64,000 nt of DNA from Lates calcarifer (GCF_001640805.2 NC_066835.1:21706182-21770181); one strand, 5' to 3'. Positions 24,201 through 36,808 are shown, counted from the first letter of the stretch. The notes: generated by a model not told the origin, from the letters alone. Numbers and translations: made by a program.

Positions 24201-27200
24201 CTCGTTTCCTCCTGTGATGACGATGACGTCTTTTATCACGTTCAGCATCTCTGCTTCGTGTCGCTGGCAGCTAAACTCAGTGCAGCACAGACGTCATCTT
24301 CACTTACGACTGGAGGGAAAGTTCCTCGGTCATTGAGAATGACCTGAAAAGCTTCGTAATTAAAGTTAAAGGGTTCCTGACACGGCTGAAGTGAAATCAC
24401 TTTAGAGTTGCAGTAAATGATCAGTCAGGAAAATGACTGGTTTTAGTTTGGTATTATTTTCTTTAAGGGAAGAATTGAACAGCGGTGGTTTGCCTCTGTA
24501 ATAACAGCTCAGCTGAGCGCTGCCTGTGAGAGCTGTCAGACAGAACATGAGCGATGCTGGATGTTGGTGCAGCAGCTGTGGATGAGTTCACTCCTCAGTC
24601 CCTGTAAACACTATAAACATCAACAGCTCCTTTGTGTTTTCAGGGTGACCTCCAGTCGACAGCATCGGTTCAGGCCATCGCCAGGCAGGTCTGTGAGCAG
24701 CTGATCCAAAGTGAGTGACAGTTACTGTGTGTTTTTCACTTTCGTTTTATTTTTTCACGTGTGGCCCCGGTTTCTTTCCTCCTCTGCCGCCATTTTCACA
24801 ATTTGAAAATGGTACGTAGCCAAGATGGCGGCTGTTGAGGGTGAGAAGAGTCCATCCTGGTTCTGACAGCGCACTGCGCTGGTTTTAGGATTAGAACTAG
24901 GTTCAGGTTCTGGTTTGTGTTTGTGGCTCAGACTGTGACACCTCATCACCTTTCCTGTTCTCAGGCCACATGGCTCGCTACAACTCCATCCTGAACCACG
25001 TACCCAGTCCACCGGTGTCCGTCCGCACTGTGCCTGGACCCCCCGGAGAGCCCGGCCGGCAGGGAGCCCCAGGGCCCCAGGGAGAACAGGGACCCCCAGG
25101 AAGACCTGGCTTCCCGGGACAGAACGGACAGAACGGCCAACCTGGAGAAAGAGGTAAGACTGACCAACAAGACGTTTGCTCAGCTGGGTTCTCTGATAAC
25201 CAAAGATCTGTAAGAAATACACAGTTAAAAACAACCAAGAAGAAAAAGCATATTCTAAAACTGTAGTTTAAACCTGCATAAAACATCATGTCGCTTCTGG
25301 AAACCACAACAACGACCAAATGAAACCATTAACTGGACTGAAATTACAGAAGGCAGCGAAGGATATCGACTAATTCAAAGGACATTAATGTGGATTCATG
25401 TGGTTCATCAGCCGGCTGAAGTTTACAGTGTTTTAACCCTGTGTTTGTTTCCAGGTCAACCAGGAGAGAAGGGTGAGAAGGGATCTCCAGGGGTCGGGGT
25501 CCAAGGCCCCAGAGGACCTCCAGGACCCCCTGGTAAATTAAACCACAGCCAGAATCTTTTACAAGTGCTCAACATTACCTGAATCACAAACTCTTACTCT
25601 TAGATTTGTCCACTGAAATCTTCCTCCTCCTCCTGCCAGGTGCCCAAGGTCAGGGCAGACCCGGCAGCCAGGGTCCATCAGGGCGACCCGGGAATCCTGG
25701 ATCTCCCGGTCGGCCTGGGGTCCCCGGACCCATCGGCCCCGCGGGGCCTCCAGGATACTGCGACCCGAACTCCTGTGTGGGCTACAACGTCGGAGGTGCG
25801 TAGGACGCACAGACACTTTTCAGACTTAACAACAATAATTTAATATGAACAGTTTCTGACTTTGAACATTATTAACCTTCACTTTGAGTAAAAAAGAAAC
25901 AGAAATTCACATCGTAAATGATCCATTTAGTCTAACAGTGCCTGCATCCACTGTAACAGCCACTCATATCATGTTAATAGCAGAAATATCTTATTTAAAA
26001 CTCAGCAGTGTGTTTAAATACATGAACACTGTGAACTGAACTGAGCATGAAATCATTTCGATGCTGAGGTTTTCTTTCAGGCTGACGGTCATCGGGTGAA
26101 ACGTTTAATTCATTTGGTTCCTTTTCATGTTGAAAAGCGACCGCTGAGTTAAACAGGCTGCATGTGACTGAGGTCGTCCATCCCACACTCACACACACAC
26201 TCAGTGTATTTGAAGGTGAAAACATGAGACACCTTGAAATACAGTCACAGTTAAGATACAGAGTCTGTGTGTGCTCAGGTCTCTGGTTTCGTTCTGGATT
26301 CTCGGAACCTCGGTTCTACCCAGCGAACCAGCCTGCGTCTCTGCTAGTTTTGAGCCGAACCACTGGAATCAAGAACGCATCGTTTATGGAGGGTGATGCA
26401 TGACGGTGGATCGTGTTCGTGCTGTTTGGAACCCGACCTTTTGGGTTCCAAACCAGTTTATTTTTGCTCCAAACCGTTCACGTTTAGGTGCAAGAACCAG
26501 AACAGAATCTGCTCCGTGTTGGTTGCTGTTGGTCGACTGTCACCGTCTTAAAGGTTCACTGCACCCAAATCATTCAAAAGATAAACATGTGAACATGTTT
26601 TCCTCTGAGGGTTATCCAGAGTGGGGGGGTGCTAAAGGTGAAAATAGCTGAGTTGTCAAAGACCCAGCGAAACAGCATCTTTAAAGCAGAGGTCTTCAGA
26701 CTGTGAGATGAGAGAGACATGAGCTACAAGCTGCAATTTGTGTCAGAATCCAAACTCCTCAGAGTCATAACTCAGTCGGCTCTGAACACCGAGTATCAGT
26801 ATCTCTGACGTCCATCACAAACAAACGTCTCTTCACAGAGAAAGACGCTCTGACGAATCCAGAGCCTGAGAATCATCTGATGATGCAGAGCTCTGTACCT
26901 GCAGGGCTACACAACAACTCACTGAATCCAGGGCAACATTATTCTGTTTACATCCCACAAAGCCCCTAAATGATGGAAGCTGTGGTTCCACAAGTTCAAG
27001 CGTGATAAAGACAAAGGATAACAAAATCCATTAATCCTCAGACAGTTTGACATTTTGGAAAATACACAAACGCAGAGATGGTTGGTCACAGTGATGACAA
27101 GAATCTAGGAAGTGACTTTAGACAACAGAGAGTGAAAATTCACTCACAGAATAAAAGAACAAACATCTCAAAGATCCGCTGTGAGGGAGAAAGTCTGTCA

Positions 27201-29549
27201 GGTGTGAAATGGGTGAAGTGAACCTTTGGCTTTGTCTTGCAGGAGCTGTTTGACGCCGCAAACAGTAACCACACGCTAACAAAACCACAGACTGAATTCT
27301 GCATCTTAACGTGTGTGAGTGTGGGTTCAGTCGTTCTCTGGAGAAGATGCTGCATAAAGGGTTTTCTCATCTGAACAGTATATCACTAATTAAATACAAA
27401 AACGCAACAAATTACTCACAAAAAGCACATAAAAGTTGTGGATGATGAATCAGTGCTGTTGGCACAGATTCTGTCTGCGACGTGTTAATTTGTTCTCCAG
27501 CGTCCAAACGACTCAGGCTGTGTTTTCTCAGCCTTTCACAGGAAAAGACACACGGGAAATTAGATTTTAACAGCTTCGCAGTTCGAACCACAGGATTTCT
27601 CACATGTACGCAGGAAGCTTTGAGTCGACACAAACGGCAGGATATATGGAAATGAACAAACATGGCTTTTTAATTATGAAAGTGGTACTTGTAAAGAAAA
27701 CCCTGCATGAATCATCTTTGGCAGTTAAATGCATGATTGTGTTGATATCTGACGTGTGTTGAGGTTAAAGGTCACACAGCAGCCTGAGCGGCGCTGTGCA
27801 GCTCGCAGCCTGCAGGCTCGTCATGTGAGTAACATCTGCACGTCTTTGTGTTTGTGTCTCTCCACCTGTCTGTCTGTCTGTCTGTCCGCCCGTCTGTCTC
27901 TGTCGCCGCCTCGTTTTACAACTTTTCCCTCTCCTCAACTCTCAGACTACTGAGCCACGTTCACAAACACTGACACTGACAACAGCAGGGATGTGTTAGC
28001 TTTAACCGCTGCAGAGGCTGCAGGAAACTGTAGGTGGTGTCGCTGCATCAGCGGATTAGCCTCAGCCACCGCTCTCTGTCACTGCACATCAATAATCTGT
28101 AATCCACAGAGCTTCGGTTACTTTATTAGTCGAGAAAAAAAAAGCCAAACATCTACAGATTCCAGCCTCTAAACAGCAGATGACGTGAAACTGAATATCT
28201 TTAGACTGTGAAAATTCTAACAAACAACTTCACTTCTTTTCTTACTCTAAATAACTCATCGATTCATTGAGAATAATCTGCCAGGATGTTTTAAAATCAG
28301 ACTGAATAGAAATAAAGCAGTAAAACGTTTGTTTAAACAGGTCAAAATACAAATCCTCTTCAGTCGATTCATTAATAATCTAATAGTGATAATAAAAGCT
28401 CAGCTACAGAGCAGTGACGCTCAGTGTTTTAAAATAAAGCACCAGCTTAAAGGATGAGTCTGGTGTTATTCCATATTTTGCTGATTTTCCTGCAAAAAAA
28501 CGACGACTGAGGCCTCACTGAACTCACACTGACTCCATCGTCCTCTCCTGACTTTTTCTTCTAGATTACGATCGTCCGGTTCCTCTCTCTTAAACCACAG
28601 GCTTTACTGACTTAATGTAAACTCCTGTACACAGAGAAATCTATCTTTTAAGTCCTAAAAGCTCAGCTGCACGACGACTTCTGAAATACATTTGCACGTT
28701 TTTGTTTTTTTTACCTTAAGTATTACTTTAAAAGATACGACTTGAAAACAATAAATTACTTTAACTAATATGAATTAATGGATAACAAATCTAATACTTT
28801 CCTGGCACAAAGAAAAGTTTCTCACATTAAACTTAAATATTGTTCCTTATTCTAACTTTTAATTTGCAGCTGTTTGTCTGAAACTTCCATCTAACCCCTG
28901 GTAACCCTTGTAACCTTTAGTAACCCTTGGTAACCTCTGGTAACCCTTGGTAACCCTTGGTAACCCTTGGTAACCTTTAGTAACCCTTGGTAACCTCTGA
29001 TAACCCCTGGTAACCCTTGGTAACCCTTGGTAACCGTTGTCCTTCTGTGTCTCTTGCTCCTTCCTCCTCATCCCGCTCCCTCTTCCTGTCTCGCTAACCC
29101 AATCAAAATCCATCAAACCAATCCCAAATACTGCTTCCTGTGGTGGCGGGTCGGCCATCTTTGTTTTGGGCTCTCACTGATTGTCTGCCTATCTGCCTGG
29201 CGTGCTGGCGGGCTCGCTGCCTGGTTTGGTTGGCAACGCAGAGGGTGAGGATGTCACTGACGGCGGCGCTATCCCCGCAGTCCAACTGCCGCCCAACGTC
29301 TTCCAGAACTACGGCGAGGCCGAGGAGGACGACCCCTACCGCTACTACCAGCCCAACTACCCGGCCCCACGGCCCGTGGCGCCCGACGACCCCGCCCTCG
29401 CCCTGGACGACTTCGAGCTGAGGTCCCCCGGCGTCCACCGCAGCGTGCGGAGCCTGGGAGGGGAGGAGGAGGAGGAGGAGGAGGAGAGAGTCGGGCAGAA
29501 GAGGAGACTAAAGAGAGAAGTGAAGACGCCACCTGGACTATCTAACTGA
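21240..29549 (+). CDS. col14a1: FACIT collagen, C-terminal 387 residues (collagen alpha-1(XIV)-like)
   Basis: Secreted fibril-associated collagen that coats and organises fibrillar collagens. Exons: 21240-21335, 21956-22009, 22554-22607, 22734-22787, 22935-23006, 23878-23913, 24644-24710, 24965-25153, 25455-25532, 25640-25795, 29242-29549; 1,164 nt in frame, ending in TGA. The first six exons are phase 0, with collagen-typical sizes of 96, 54, 54, 54, 72 and 36 nt, and encode Gly-X-Y repeats of COL2, with one break (GRSIIG). NC2 is marked by [16 protein letters not shown], which I recall from collagen XIV. COL1 has two helix breaks (GVGVQG and GAQGQGRPG), as usual in FACITs. The COL1/NC1 junction has [10 protein letters not shown]1 continues with [11 protein letters not shown], an acidic tract with eight consecutive Glu, and KRRLKRE before the stop. 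COL20A1 is a weaker alternative. The N-terminal FN3, VWA, TSPN and earlier COL2 exons are not in the window. Confidence 0.78.
21405..21882. mobile_element. Foldback MITE family A, copy in collagen intron
   Basis: Two arms are reverse complements: CTACCAGACTCCACTGACAA on the left and TTGTCAGTGGAGTCTGGTAC on the right, with matching outer words (CACGTCCACTAAAG against CTTTAGTGGATGTAC). The right end is AAAAATACCAGAGTTATCCT. There is no ORF. It occupies most of the intron between collagen exons 21240-21335 and 21956-22009. Confidence 0.65.
24787..24836. repeat. Small inverted repeat GCCGCCAT / ATGGCGGC
   Basis: GCCGCCATTTTC and AAGATGGCGGC face each other about 30 bp apart in a collagen intron, with a second nested palindrome (CATTTTCACAATTTGAAAATG). 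The AAGATGGCGGC arm matches the consensus of the zinc-finger factor YY1. It could equally be the relic of a hairpin element. Confidence 0.4.
25796..29241. other. Last intron of the collagen gene (3.4 kb)
   Basis: The largest intron visible in this gene, between the exon ending in the GYCD junction and the NC1 exon. It holds the 10-bp minisatellite at 28891-29038 and otherwise no recognised feature. Confidence 0.6.
28891..29038. repeat. 10-bp minisatellite, unit TAACCCTTGG
   Basis: About fifteen head-to-tail copies with single-base variants (TAACCTCTGG, TAACCTTTAG). It lies about 200 bp before the final collagen exon. The unit contains TAACCC, the vertebrate telomere hexamer, but the period is 10, so this is not a telomeric array. 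Confidence 0.85.
29459..29488 (+). repeat. (GAG/GGA)n run coding for polyglutamate in collagen NC1
   Basis: A trinucleotide run inside the last collagen exon encodes eight consecutive Glu. Such runs vary in length by slippage, so the number of Glu may differ between individuals or assemblies. Confidence 0.85.
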
Positions 29550-29721
29550 GAGGAGGTGATTGGAGGAGGGAGGACCGCTCGCTGTCTCTGATTGGACGGT
29601 TCGGAGCCGTTAACGGACTAATCAACAAGTGCCTGATGTAGAGGATTTCTTATGGACATCGTAGAGGGGGCGGGGTGGGGGTGTCAGGTTGGGACTATTT
29701 TAACTCATCTATGCTATTTGA

Positions 29722-29727
29722 ATTAAA
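29722..29727 (+). promoter_or_regulatory. Putative polyadenylation signal of the collagen gene
   Basis: ATTAAA, 173 nt after the stop codon, followed by a GT/T-rich stretch (TTTGTGTTGTTTTACTTTG) suited to a downstream element. Another AATAAA lies further on at 31395-31400 and would give a longer 3' UTR. Confidence 0.45.
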
Positions 29728-31894
29728 GAAACAGTTTGTGTTGTTTTACTTTGTTTTCGTCTCAGCAGAGACGAAGGTTTAAAACTGGATCGAGCTTATT
29801 GGAGTTTATACTTCACCGTTTTCACAGCTCATCTCTCTGTTGGTTTCTGCCGTCAAAACACGTCGCCATCAGTTTTCAAGTTTGTTACTTACCTGGTTGG
29901 TTAAGTGCCTCCTAAACGTCTTGGTGGAATACAACACTCCAGCTTATCTAACATTAATACTCAGAGACAGATGTTTTCATTTCAGCCCCTCAGTTTTATG
30001 ACTGCCGACGTTTGAACACATCGGTTGGTGTGTGTTTAACCGCTCTGCCTCCAGGTGTGTGTCTGCAGCTGCAGACCAGCTGTGAGCGTGACGTGATGGA
30101 GTCGTGTCTGCAGAGCAAAGGACAAGGTTCAGACGTTCACATACAAAGTGATGAGATTATATTATATATATTAGTTACAGTTAGAGCTGTCATCCACAGG
30201 AAGTTATGTATTCTGACTTCAAGCAGAAGAAAGATTCTTTTTAATCCAGTAGCTTCACATATCCTCTCCCTGATAAGTACTGATCTGATAGATAACGACC
30301 AAATTCAGATTTCATTTACAACCTCACACACACTGATAATCTGAGTAAACTAAATCACACACGTCACATTCAATGCTTCACATTAAACAGCTGCAGAATA
30401 ACGTACAAAATAAAAGCTGATCCTGGAAAACCTGCTGATATTTGACAGAGCAGAACAACAGGAAGCACATCTGATTTTTGTTTCTCCCGATTTCTGCCAC
30501 CAGGTAGTTTCTAGCTTCAGAAATAAAATAAAAAAAAACAGTTATTTATGTAAAGTTTTGCATGTTTTTATTTTCCATTTACCATGTGATGTATCATTTC
30601 TTTTAATCTCATAGAGCCGTAGACACATTTTACTGTTACATTGTTTTTGTTCTTCAGAGTTTTACGTGAGACACTCGCAGTTATTGTTGCAGTATTAAGC
30701 TCGTACTAATGTCGCTCTGCTTTCGAGAAGGCTGATAAAAAGAGATGAGTTGTAAAGACGATAACAGCTTCATATCAGAGAGTTATTATATTTCTTTGTA
30801 AATGTATTTGTGTTTTGTTGTCAAGTTTCTGGATGTTGTTGTAACCTGCAGAAGCTGTGAGACTCGTGGTCGCAGGGCGAGGCGTTGTAGACGAGCAGAG
30901 AGTAAATCTTTCCAAAGACGAGGAGAGACCGACGGCTGTTTCCCTCTCTTTAGTTTTCTTTGGATTGATCTGCCTCCATTTATCATGAAGCTCGTTCGGT
31001 TTAAGCTCCTCTGCTCCAGGACAAGACTACAGACTGAGTTGATCACAGAGACACAACAGCTCACTCCTGAAGTTCATTTTCTTACATTTGTTTTGCTGCT
31101 GGAGATCAGTAACATGACAGGAAGTCCAGTTATTTAGAAGGTGTGCTTCGTTCACTCACCTTCAGATGTTCTCTCTCTAATTTGGCCAAAATTCAAGCAT
31201 AGTTTCAACTTGTCCAGATATCTGTAAAACCCTTTCAGTTCAGTGTTTCTGAGGCCTTCAGATCAGTGAGGAGATGAGAAGAAAAACCAGGCCACGGTGT
31301 TTGAGATTTCCCTCTACACCTCTGACCAGGATGTTTAAAAGAATAAAATCAAGGAAGTAATTTATTTTTTACTTGGTATTGATTTTCTCAGAACAATAAA
31401 ACTGAAGTACAACCGTTGCTGCTGCGTGTTGTGTGTGTGTGTGGAGTGTTTGGTAAATGTGTTGCTGTCCCTCAGCAGGTGAAGTGAGGTCTAATTAAAG
31501 TGGGACTGAGCGGGAAGCTGAAGCCTTCAGCCGAGCACTGAAGTGTGTCGGAGCTGCACGCTGCAGGAGGCTGAATGGAAACCAGCAGGTGAGCCGCAGC
31601 GCCGAGTTCAACATCACACCTCCACCTTCAGCTCTCACACAGCCGAGAAAAAAAACCACCAGACTGAGCCGAGGATTCGGACAAAAGGAAGATTTGACCT
31701 AAATGATTCCACAGGTGAAGTTTCCACGTCATTTAGTGACAGAAAAGTTCAACCACGCTGTCATCTACCTGATCACATTACCTGCCTACACCTGAACCTC
31801 TCAGCCTGCCCACCCTCCCATCCTATAAAAAACTCTAGAAATAAAGTCTGTTTTCAGATATTCTGTGTAAATGATGATGTAAATGGAATACCAG

Positions 31895-32002
31895 CGTCAG
31901 TGGCAAAAACAAGAACTTTAGTGGACGGACTCATCAGTCATTTACACCCAAAAACATGAGAAAATAAGGCCCAGGTTCAAAAATACCAGAGTGATCCTTT
32001 AA
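31895..32002. repeat. Foldback MITE family A, end fragment
   Basis: Contains CATTTACACCCAAAAACATG, a GGCCCAGGTT block and the terminal AAAAATACCAGAGTGATCCT, all shared with the copies near 18.3 and 21.85 kb. Confidence 0.6.
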
Positions 32003-34769
32003 AAACCAATAAATTATTGTGAAACTGAGCAATCACAAACTGCCTCAAAGTCCTGCATTAGTCTTGTCCCAAACAGAGGAAATATGATTGAAATTTTTCA
32101 GGTGCAGCAGCTTCCTCTGAGCAGAGTCTGATCATCGGTGAGATGATGTGAGGACGTGAGGTTTTATTTTCCAGTGAGTGTGTTTGGTGTGAATCAGGAG
32201 GAGAGACTGCTCTGAAAGTTCACTAACACCTTGTGTAATGAGGTCTGCCGTGTTATATGGAGAGAGAGAACAGCTGAAGGTGTAAAATAACTCCATCCTG
32301 TATGTGTTTAGCAGCATCTAGAAATGACTGAACCTCCAGCTGATTATTCAGCTCTCAGCAACTTCAGTCCACCCTCAGAGCTCGGTCTCAGATCAGATTA
32401 AACTGACTTCATCTGGATTTCCTGTCCCTGTTTACTCACAAGTTGCTGCGCTGTTAAAGTCTGTAGACGAGCAGGTTTCTCTCTGACCTTTTGAATCCTC
32501 CCACAAAGAGCTGATATTAGTCAGCCTCCTCAGAGGAAGTTGCGGTCTGAGTGGCTTCACACAGCTTTTATAATCCTGAAGCAGAAGTTATTCATTTAAA
32601 CATAAGAATGATAATAGTGGAATAAGAGGAGCTGTCTCTACATTCATCAGTCCTTTAATAAAACTGGAGTCTTGCTTTGCTTGAATTCCAGGAACTGAAA
32701 CCTTCAGTGAAAGTGTCTGCACTGTAGAGGGATGATGGTTATCTCTCTCTCACACACACACACACACTCTGATCTGTGTGTGTGTTAACAGGAAGTGGAA
32801 GCAGTGCAGAGAACCTCCTCTGCCGTCGAGCTCAGCGGGTTGAGAAGCCACTCGGGCATAAAAACGAGGTGAAGTAGCTTCATTCATGATTACAGAGCGG
32901 GACGTGGGCGGGGGAATCGGTGCTGAGTGTGCAGGAGGCCAGAGGACCGACTGTACCATGACCGATTAATGACTAAAATCAGTTACGACATTTTACTCAC
33001 TAGCAGCTTCTCTGAGCTCAGAGGTGAGTTCATGTGCAGCTACACACAGACTCCTCAGTTCTTACTCATCTGTTTCCGCTCAGGTTGTTCGGCCTCTGCG
33101 TTGGCATCTCTGTGATTTGCTTCCGTTCGTCACTTCCTCTTTGCTTCATGTTTAGTGTGAAAGCAGCAAGAGTTTACATCGACCAAAATAATTCTTCAGG
33201 CAGTTTAAAAACCCGCCTCTACTTATGGTGGAGGTCTGGGTGTCAGTCTGTGTCAGTGCAGTGACTGCTGAGAGGAACTTCTCTCTCTCGTCTTTATTTC
33301 AGTCTCTTTTCACTCGAGCGACCGAGCGTAACGCTGTGAGATAAGTTTTCCTCTTTTTTTAAATCACTGAAGGTCCTGACACCCTGACAGAGTCATGCTC
33401 TTCAGATATGCATCTAGCAGGTCTCCCTCAGATCCACAGAGTCCACCTTAGGCCAGTGTTGGACTAGACTCTGGAGCGTCTGTGGACAAGAAACCTGCAG
33501 CCTGGTTTATATTTGAGGCGCCTCATCATGTTTTTAAATCTTAATCACTGGTTCTTTTACTTGTTTATTCCTTATGTTTATTTATTTTGGGACATGTTGT
33601 TGTTGAGACTGTCTGTAATCAGTGAGCCTCCAGCTCTGGCCGTTCAGACCAGGTGTTTGACTTCCAACAACTGTTTTTATTCATCTTTATTTAACCAGGA
33701 AGTGTCCTCAGATCAGACGGTTTAAAAATGATGCACAAGACAACCAGAGCACTTCCACTTGATGTAACCTCGCAACCTTAAAAATGATAAACGACGAGAG
33801 GAAAGTGACACTGCTCGGTCATTAAAGTTTGACCTTCACCTTCCTTCCCCGTGTTGTCTTTATATTAGACGTGTAAAAACAGCCCGAACACGAACTCTGA
33901 TCAGTTTTAAAATCGCTGCTTGAGGAGTTCACACCTGTGAGGTGGCTGTAAGACTTTTCACCTGTGCAGACTTCTTAAACATCTGAGTTCTTTTTATTCC
34001 CTCTGCCGTCTTCTCCTCTCTCTTCTTCAAGGTCAGTGTGTTATTTGTGCGTCACCAGGTGAGACTGAGTTGTGGGCTTTTTGTTTGTCACTGTACCTTT
34101 AAAGACATTGCAGACAGCAGCTGTTCGTCGCTCGGCTGCTGAGTATCTGGTGTTGTGGTGGTTTGAGGGGACGACACTCATCACAGCCTGTCATCATCAT
34201 GAGAGCTCAGAGTGGTTAAATACAGTAATTACAGCTCTTTAGTTCTGATGAGGTTGATTATAATTAGCTCTAGAGTTAAAGTAGGATTTAAATTACAATG
34301 TGGGATGAAGATGTTTGTTGTCTTCGCTCAGGTTTGATGAGTTTTATTGGAATTACAGAGAACAAATTGGAAAAAAATAAGTAAATGATGAACAGTCTCT
34401 GTGCAGATTTGTCTTTTTATTCTCTCTCCATCACTTTACCTCTCTCTGTCTCACATCAGAGCATCTGTAAATACATATAATGGGAGCTCTCGCCTCTCCT
34501 TGCTGTGACCTTTGACCTCCTCTGAGCAGAGCTGTTTGATTGACATCTGAAGAGGTGAGGAAATGACTCAAACCAACCTGGTCTCTTCACAGTGACACAC
34601 TGCTGCCCTCATGTGGTGAAGGAGCTTTATTACAGAAACAGAGCAGAAAAAATCAGTTAATGTTAAATCGTCTTGTCTGAATTAGATAAGTTCAGTGATA
34701 GAAAACAGGTTTTTTAATGTTAACTCTGCAGCTCTGAGAAAAACAATAACCACAGTATTTTTTTTAACC

Positions 34770-35153
34770 TGCTGCTGCAGTGTAATCCAATGGACAACTG
34801 ACCATGTGCTTGTTTTATCCACTGACAGGCATTATGATAGGATTCCTACAGAGACAGAGCTTTTTATTAGACATCCTTTTTATTTAACCAGAAACATCTC
34901 TATGTATCACTACCAGACTCCATTGAGAAAAACAGGGATTTTACTGAGCAGAACACAGGAGCTGCAGCCTCCATCTGTTAGTTTGTTTGTGTTGTCATGT
35001 GGTATTTGTACTTATGTAAAGGATCTGAACACTTCCTCCTTCACTGAAAGTCACACAATAACACAGACACACTAACAGATGGATGCGGTGGTATTCCAGC
35101 AGCTCCTGTGCTCTGTGAGGTAAAATTCATGTTTTTGTCAATGGAGTCTGGTA

Positions 35154-35194
<41 letters not shown>

Positions 35195-35225
35195 TATATA
35201 TATTCTGGTTGAATAAAACTTTATT
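34770..35225. mobile_element. Foldback MITE family A, copy with TA microsatellite
   Basis: The left arm has CTACCAGACTCCATTGAG and AGCAGAACACAGGAGCTG; the right arm has CAGCAGCTCCTGTGCTCTG and CAATGGAGTCTGGTACTA. The TA pair of the usual ATATATAG motif has expanded into a (TA)n run at 35156-35203. Confidence 0.65.
35156..35203. repeat. (TA)n microsatellite
   Basis: An almost pure TA run inside the right arm of a foldback MITE, apparently grown from the short ATATATA stretch seen at the same place in other copies. Confidence 0.9.
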
Positions 35226-36355
35226 TCTTTTACAGAAAGTCTTACAGGCTAAAATGATTATTATTTTTGTGGTTTCACAGAGTACATAAATAATCATTTA
35301 AAATATGTATTTATTCTGGATGTTAATGTCTCAGTGAGAAAGGGGAACCTTAGGTGGTTTGTTGACATGAAGTGACAACAGTCAAGTGCACGCTGAGCCT
35401 CAGCAAACCACAAGTGAAAATCATCCGAAAACCACATCAGAAGCCGCCACATGTTGTGAAAGTTGCTGTACACTCAGCGAAATGCCACAAAGACGGCATC
35501 CTGTACGTTCAGAGGGAACATAATGAATCAGATGCCATGTGTGATATTTATAACCACAGAGAAATCATCTTTAATCTGACACATGCGGTTCACATTTGGG
35601 TAGAAAATCCGCCAGAGCAAATTACATTAGATCAGGTTTGAGTGGAGTCACCGTGAAATAAAATCCATGTGACTGAAGCTGCTGAACCTCGCAGGAAGAA
35701 AAGAGCTGAGTCGTATCCGTCTGACAAACATGATAAATATTATGTCATGTGAGCCACGGCTTTGAAACATCTTGAAGGATTAGAGGTGAGATTTTAACAT
35801 CAGCTGATGGTTTAACGTCTGTGTTTGCTTCAGGAGGATGAAGTGTTTGTCTCTCAGATCAATGAAGGAGGGGTCAGCTGCCAGAGTGTGTGTGTGTGTG
35901 TGTGTGTTCATCAGTTAGATCACTGTGTTGTCAGAGGTCAGTTTAGGGTCAGGAGGAAAGAATTCAATTGAAACAGGTCTCATGATGAGAACAGGAGAGG
36001 TTGTGTTTCATCATTAACTTTAAGAAAAACAGTTAGTTTTCAACATTATTTTCATTTTCAGGTTCATTCTGGACGACTCAGTGTCTGTTCATCACATGCT
36101 CCAGGACGTCGCTGAGTGAAACCTGATCCTCACTCAGGAGCGTATAATTCAATTCCTCCAGTCTCTATAAAGCGACCTCCGCCTCTCACCTCAGCAAACT
36201 GATACTGTAGCTTTATAAACACTCATCTGTGTGTAAATGAGCCCAAAGGTTTGAGTTGGATGTTATTATGCAGAGCAGGTGAAGCAGCTCAGCTTCTCCT
36301 CTGAATCTGAATAAACACAAAAACACAAAAACAGACGAGGCAGCCGAGCAGAAAC

Positions 36356-36358
<3 letters not shown>

Positions 36359-36412
<54 letters not shown>
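36359..36412. repeat. (CT)n microsatellite
   Basis: About 27 CT units with one interruption. Confidence 0.95.
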
Positions 36413-36578
36413 GCACCATCAGCTCACAAAAAGGGTCGTGTGTAAACAAGTCGGGACGATCAACCTCGCAAGATCTGACAAACTCCTGCTCACACACACA
36501 CACATTCACACACACACTGATACCGTGCTGAGTCGCTGATGTTTGTAATTATTGACACTCACTGCAGCAGAGGATGGT

Positions 36579-36580
<2 letters not shown>

Positions 36581-36615
<35 letters not shown>
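36581..36615. repeat. (GT)n microsatellite
   Basis: About 17 uninterrupted TG units. Confidence 0.95.
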
Positions 36616-36617
<2 letters not shown>

Positions 36618-36808
36618 TAATAATTAATCCTCAGTTCATTTGTATGTAAATGTGTCCAGACAGCGCTCTGCTCTTGTCCTCCTCCTCGTGATGAATAAAG
36701 CATCAAGGAGGACTGTGCAGCACCAGAGAGAGGCAGGTGACTTACTAATGAGCAGGAAGAGGGAAGCAGGTGAGTCAACTGAAGCCTGCAGGAGAGAGGC
36801 GGCTTATT

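Noticed and set aside
24755..25319. Minus-strand ORFs across the collagen COL1 exon
   Set aside because: These are reverse-strand shadows of Gly-X-Y coding exons, which are GC-rich and stop-poor.
28891..29038. Interstitial telomere array
   Set aside because: The period is 10, not 6; it only contains the TAACCC word.
28859..29158. Minus-strand ORF with repeated [10 protein letters not shown]
   Set aside because: It is the translation of the 10-bp minisatellite.
36213..36515. Arg/Glu-repeat ORF
   Set aside because: Translation of the CT microsatellite; no gene.
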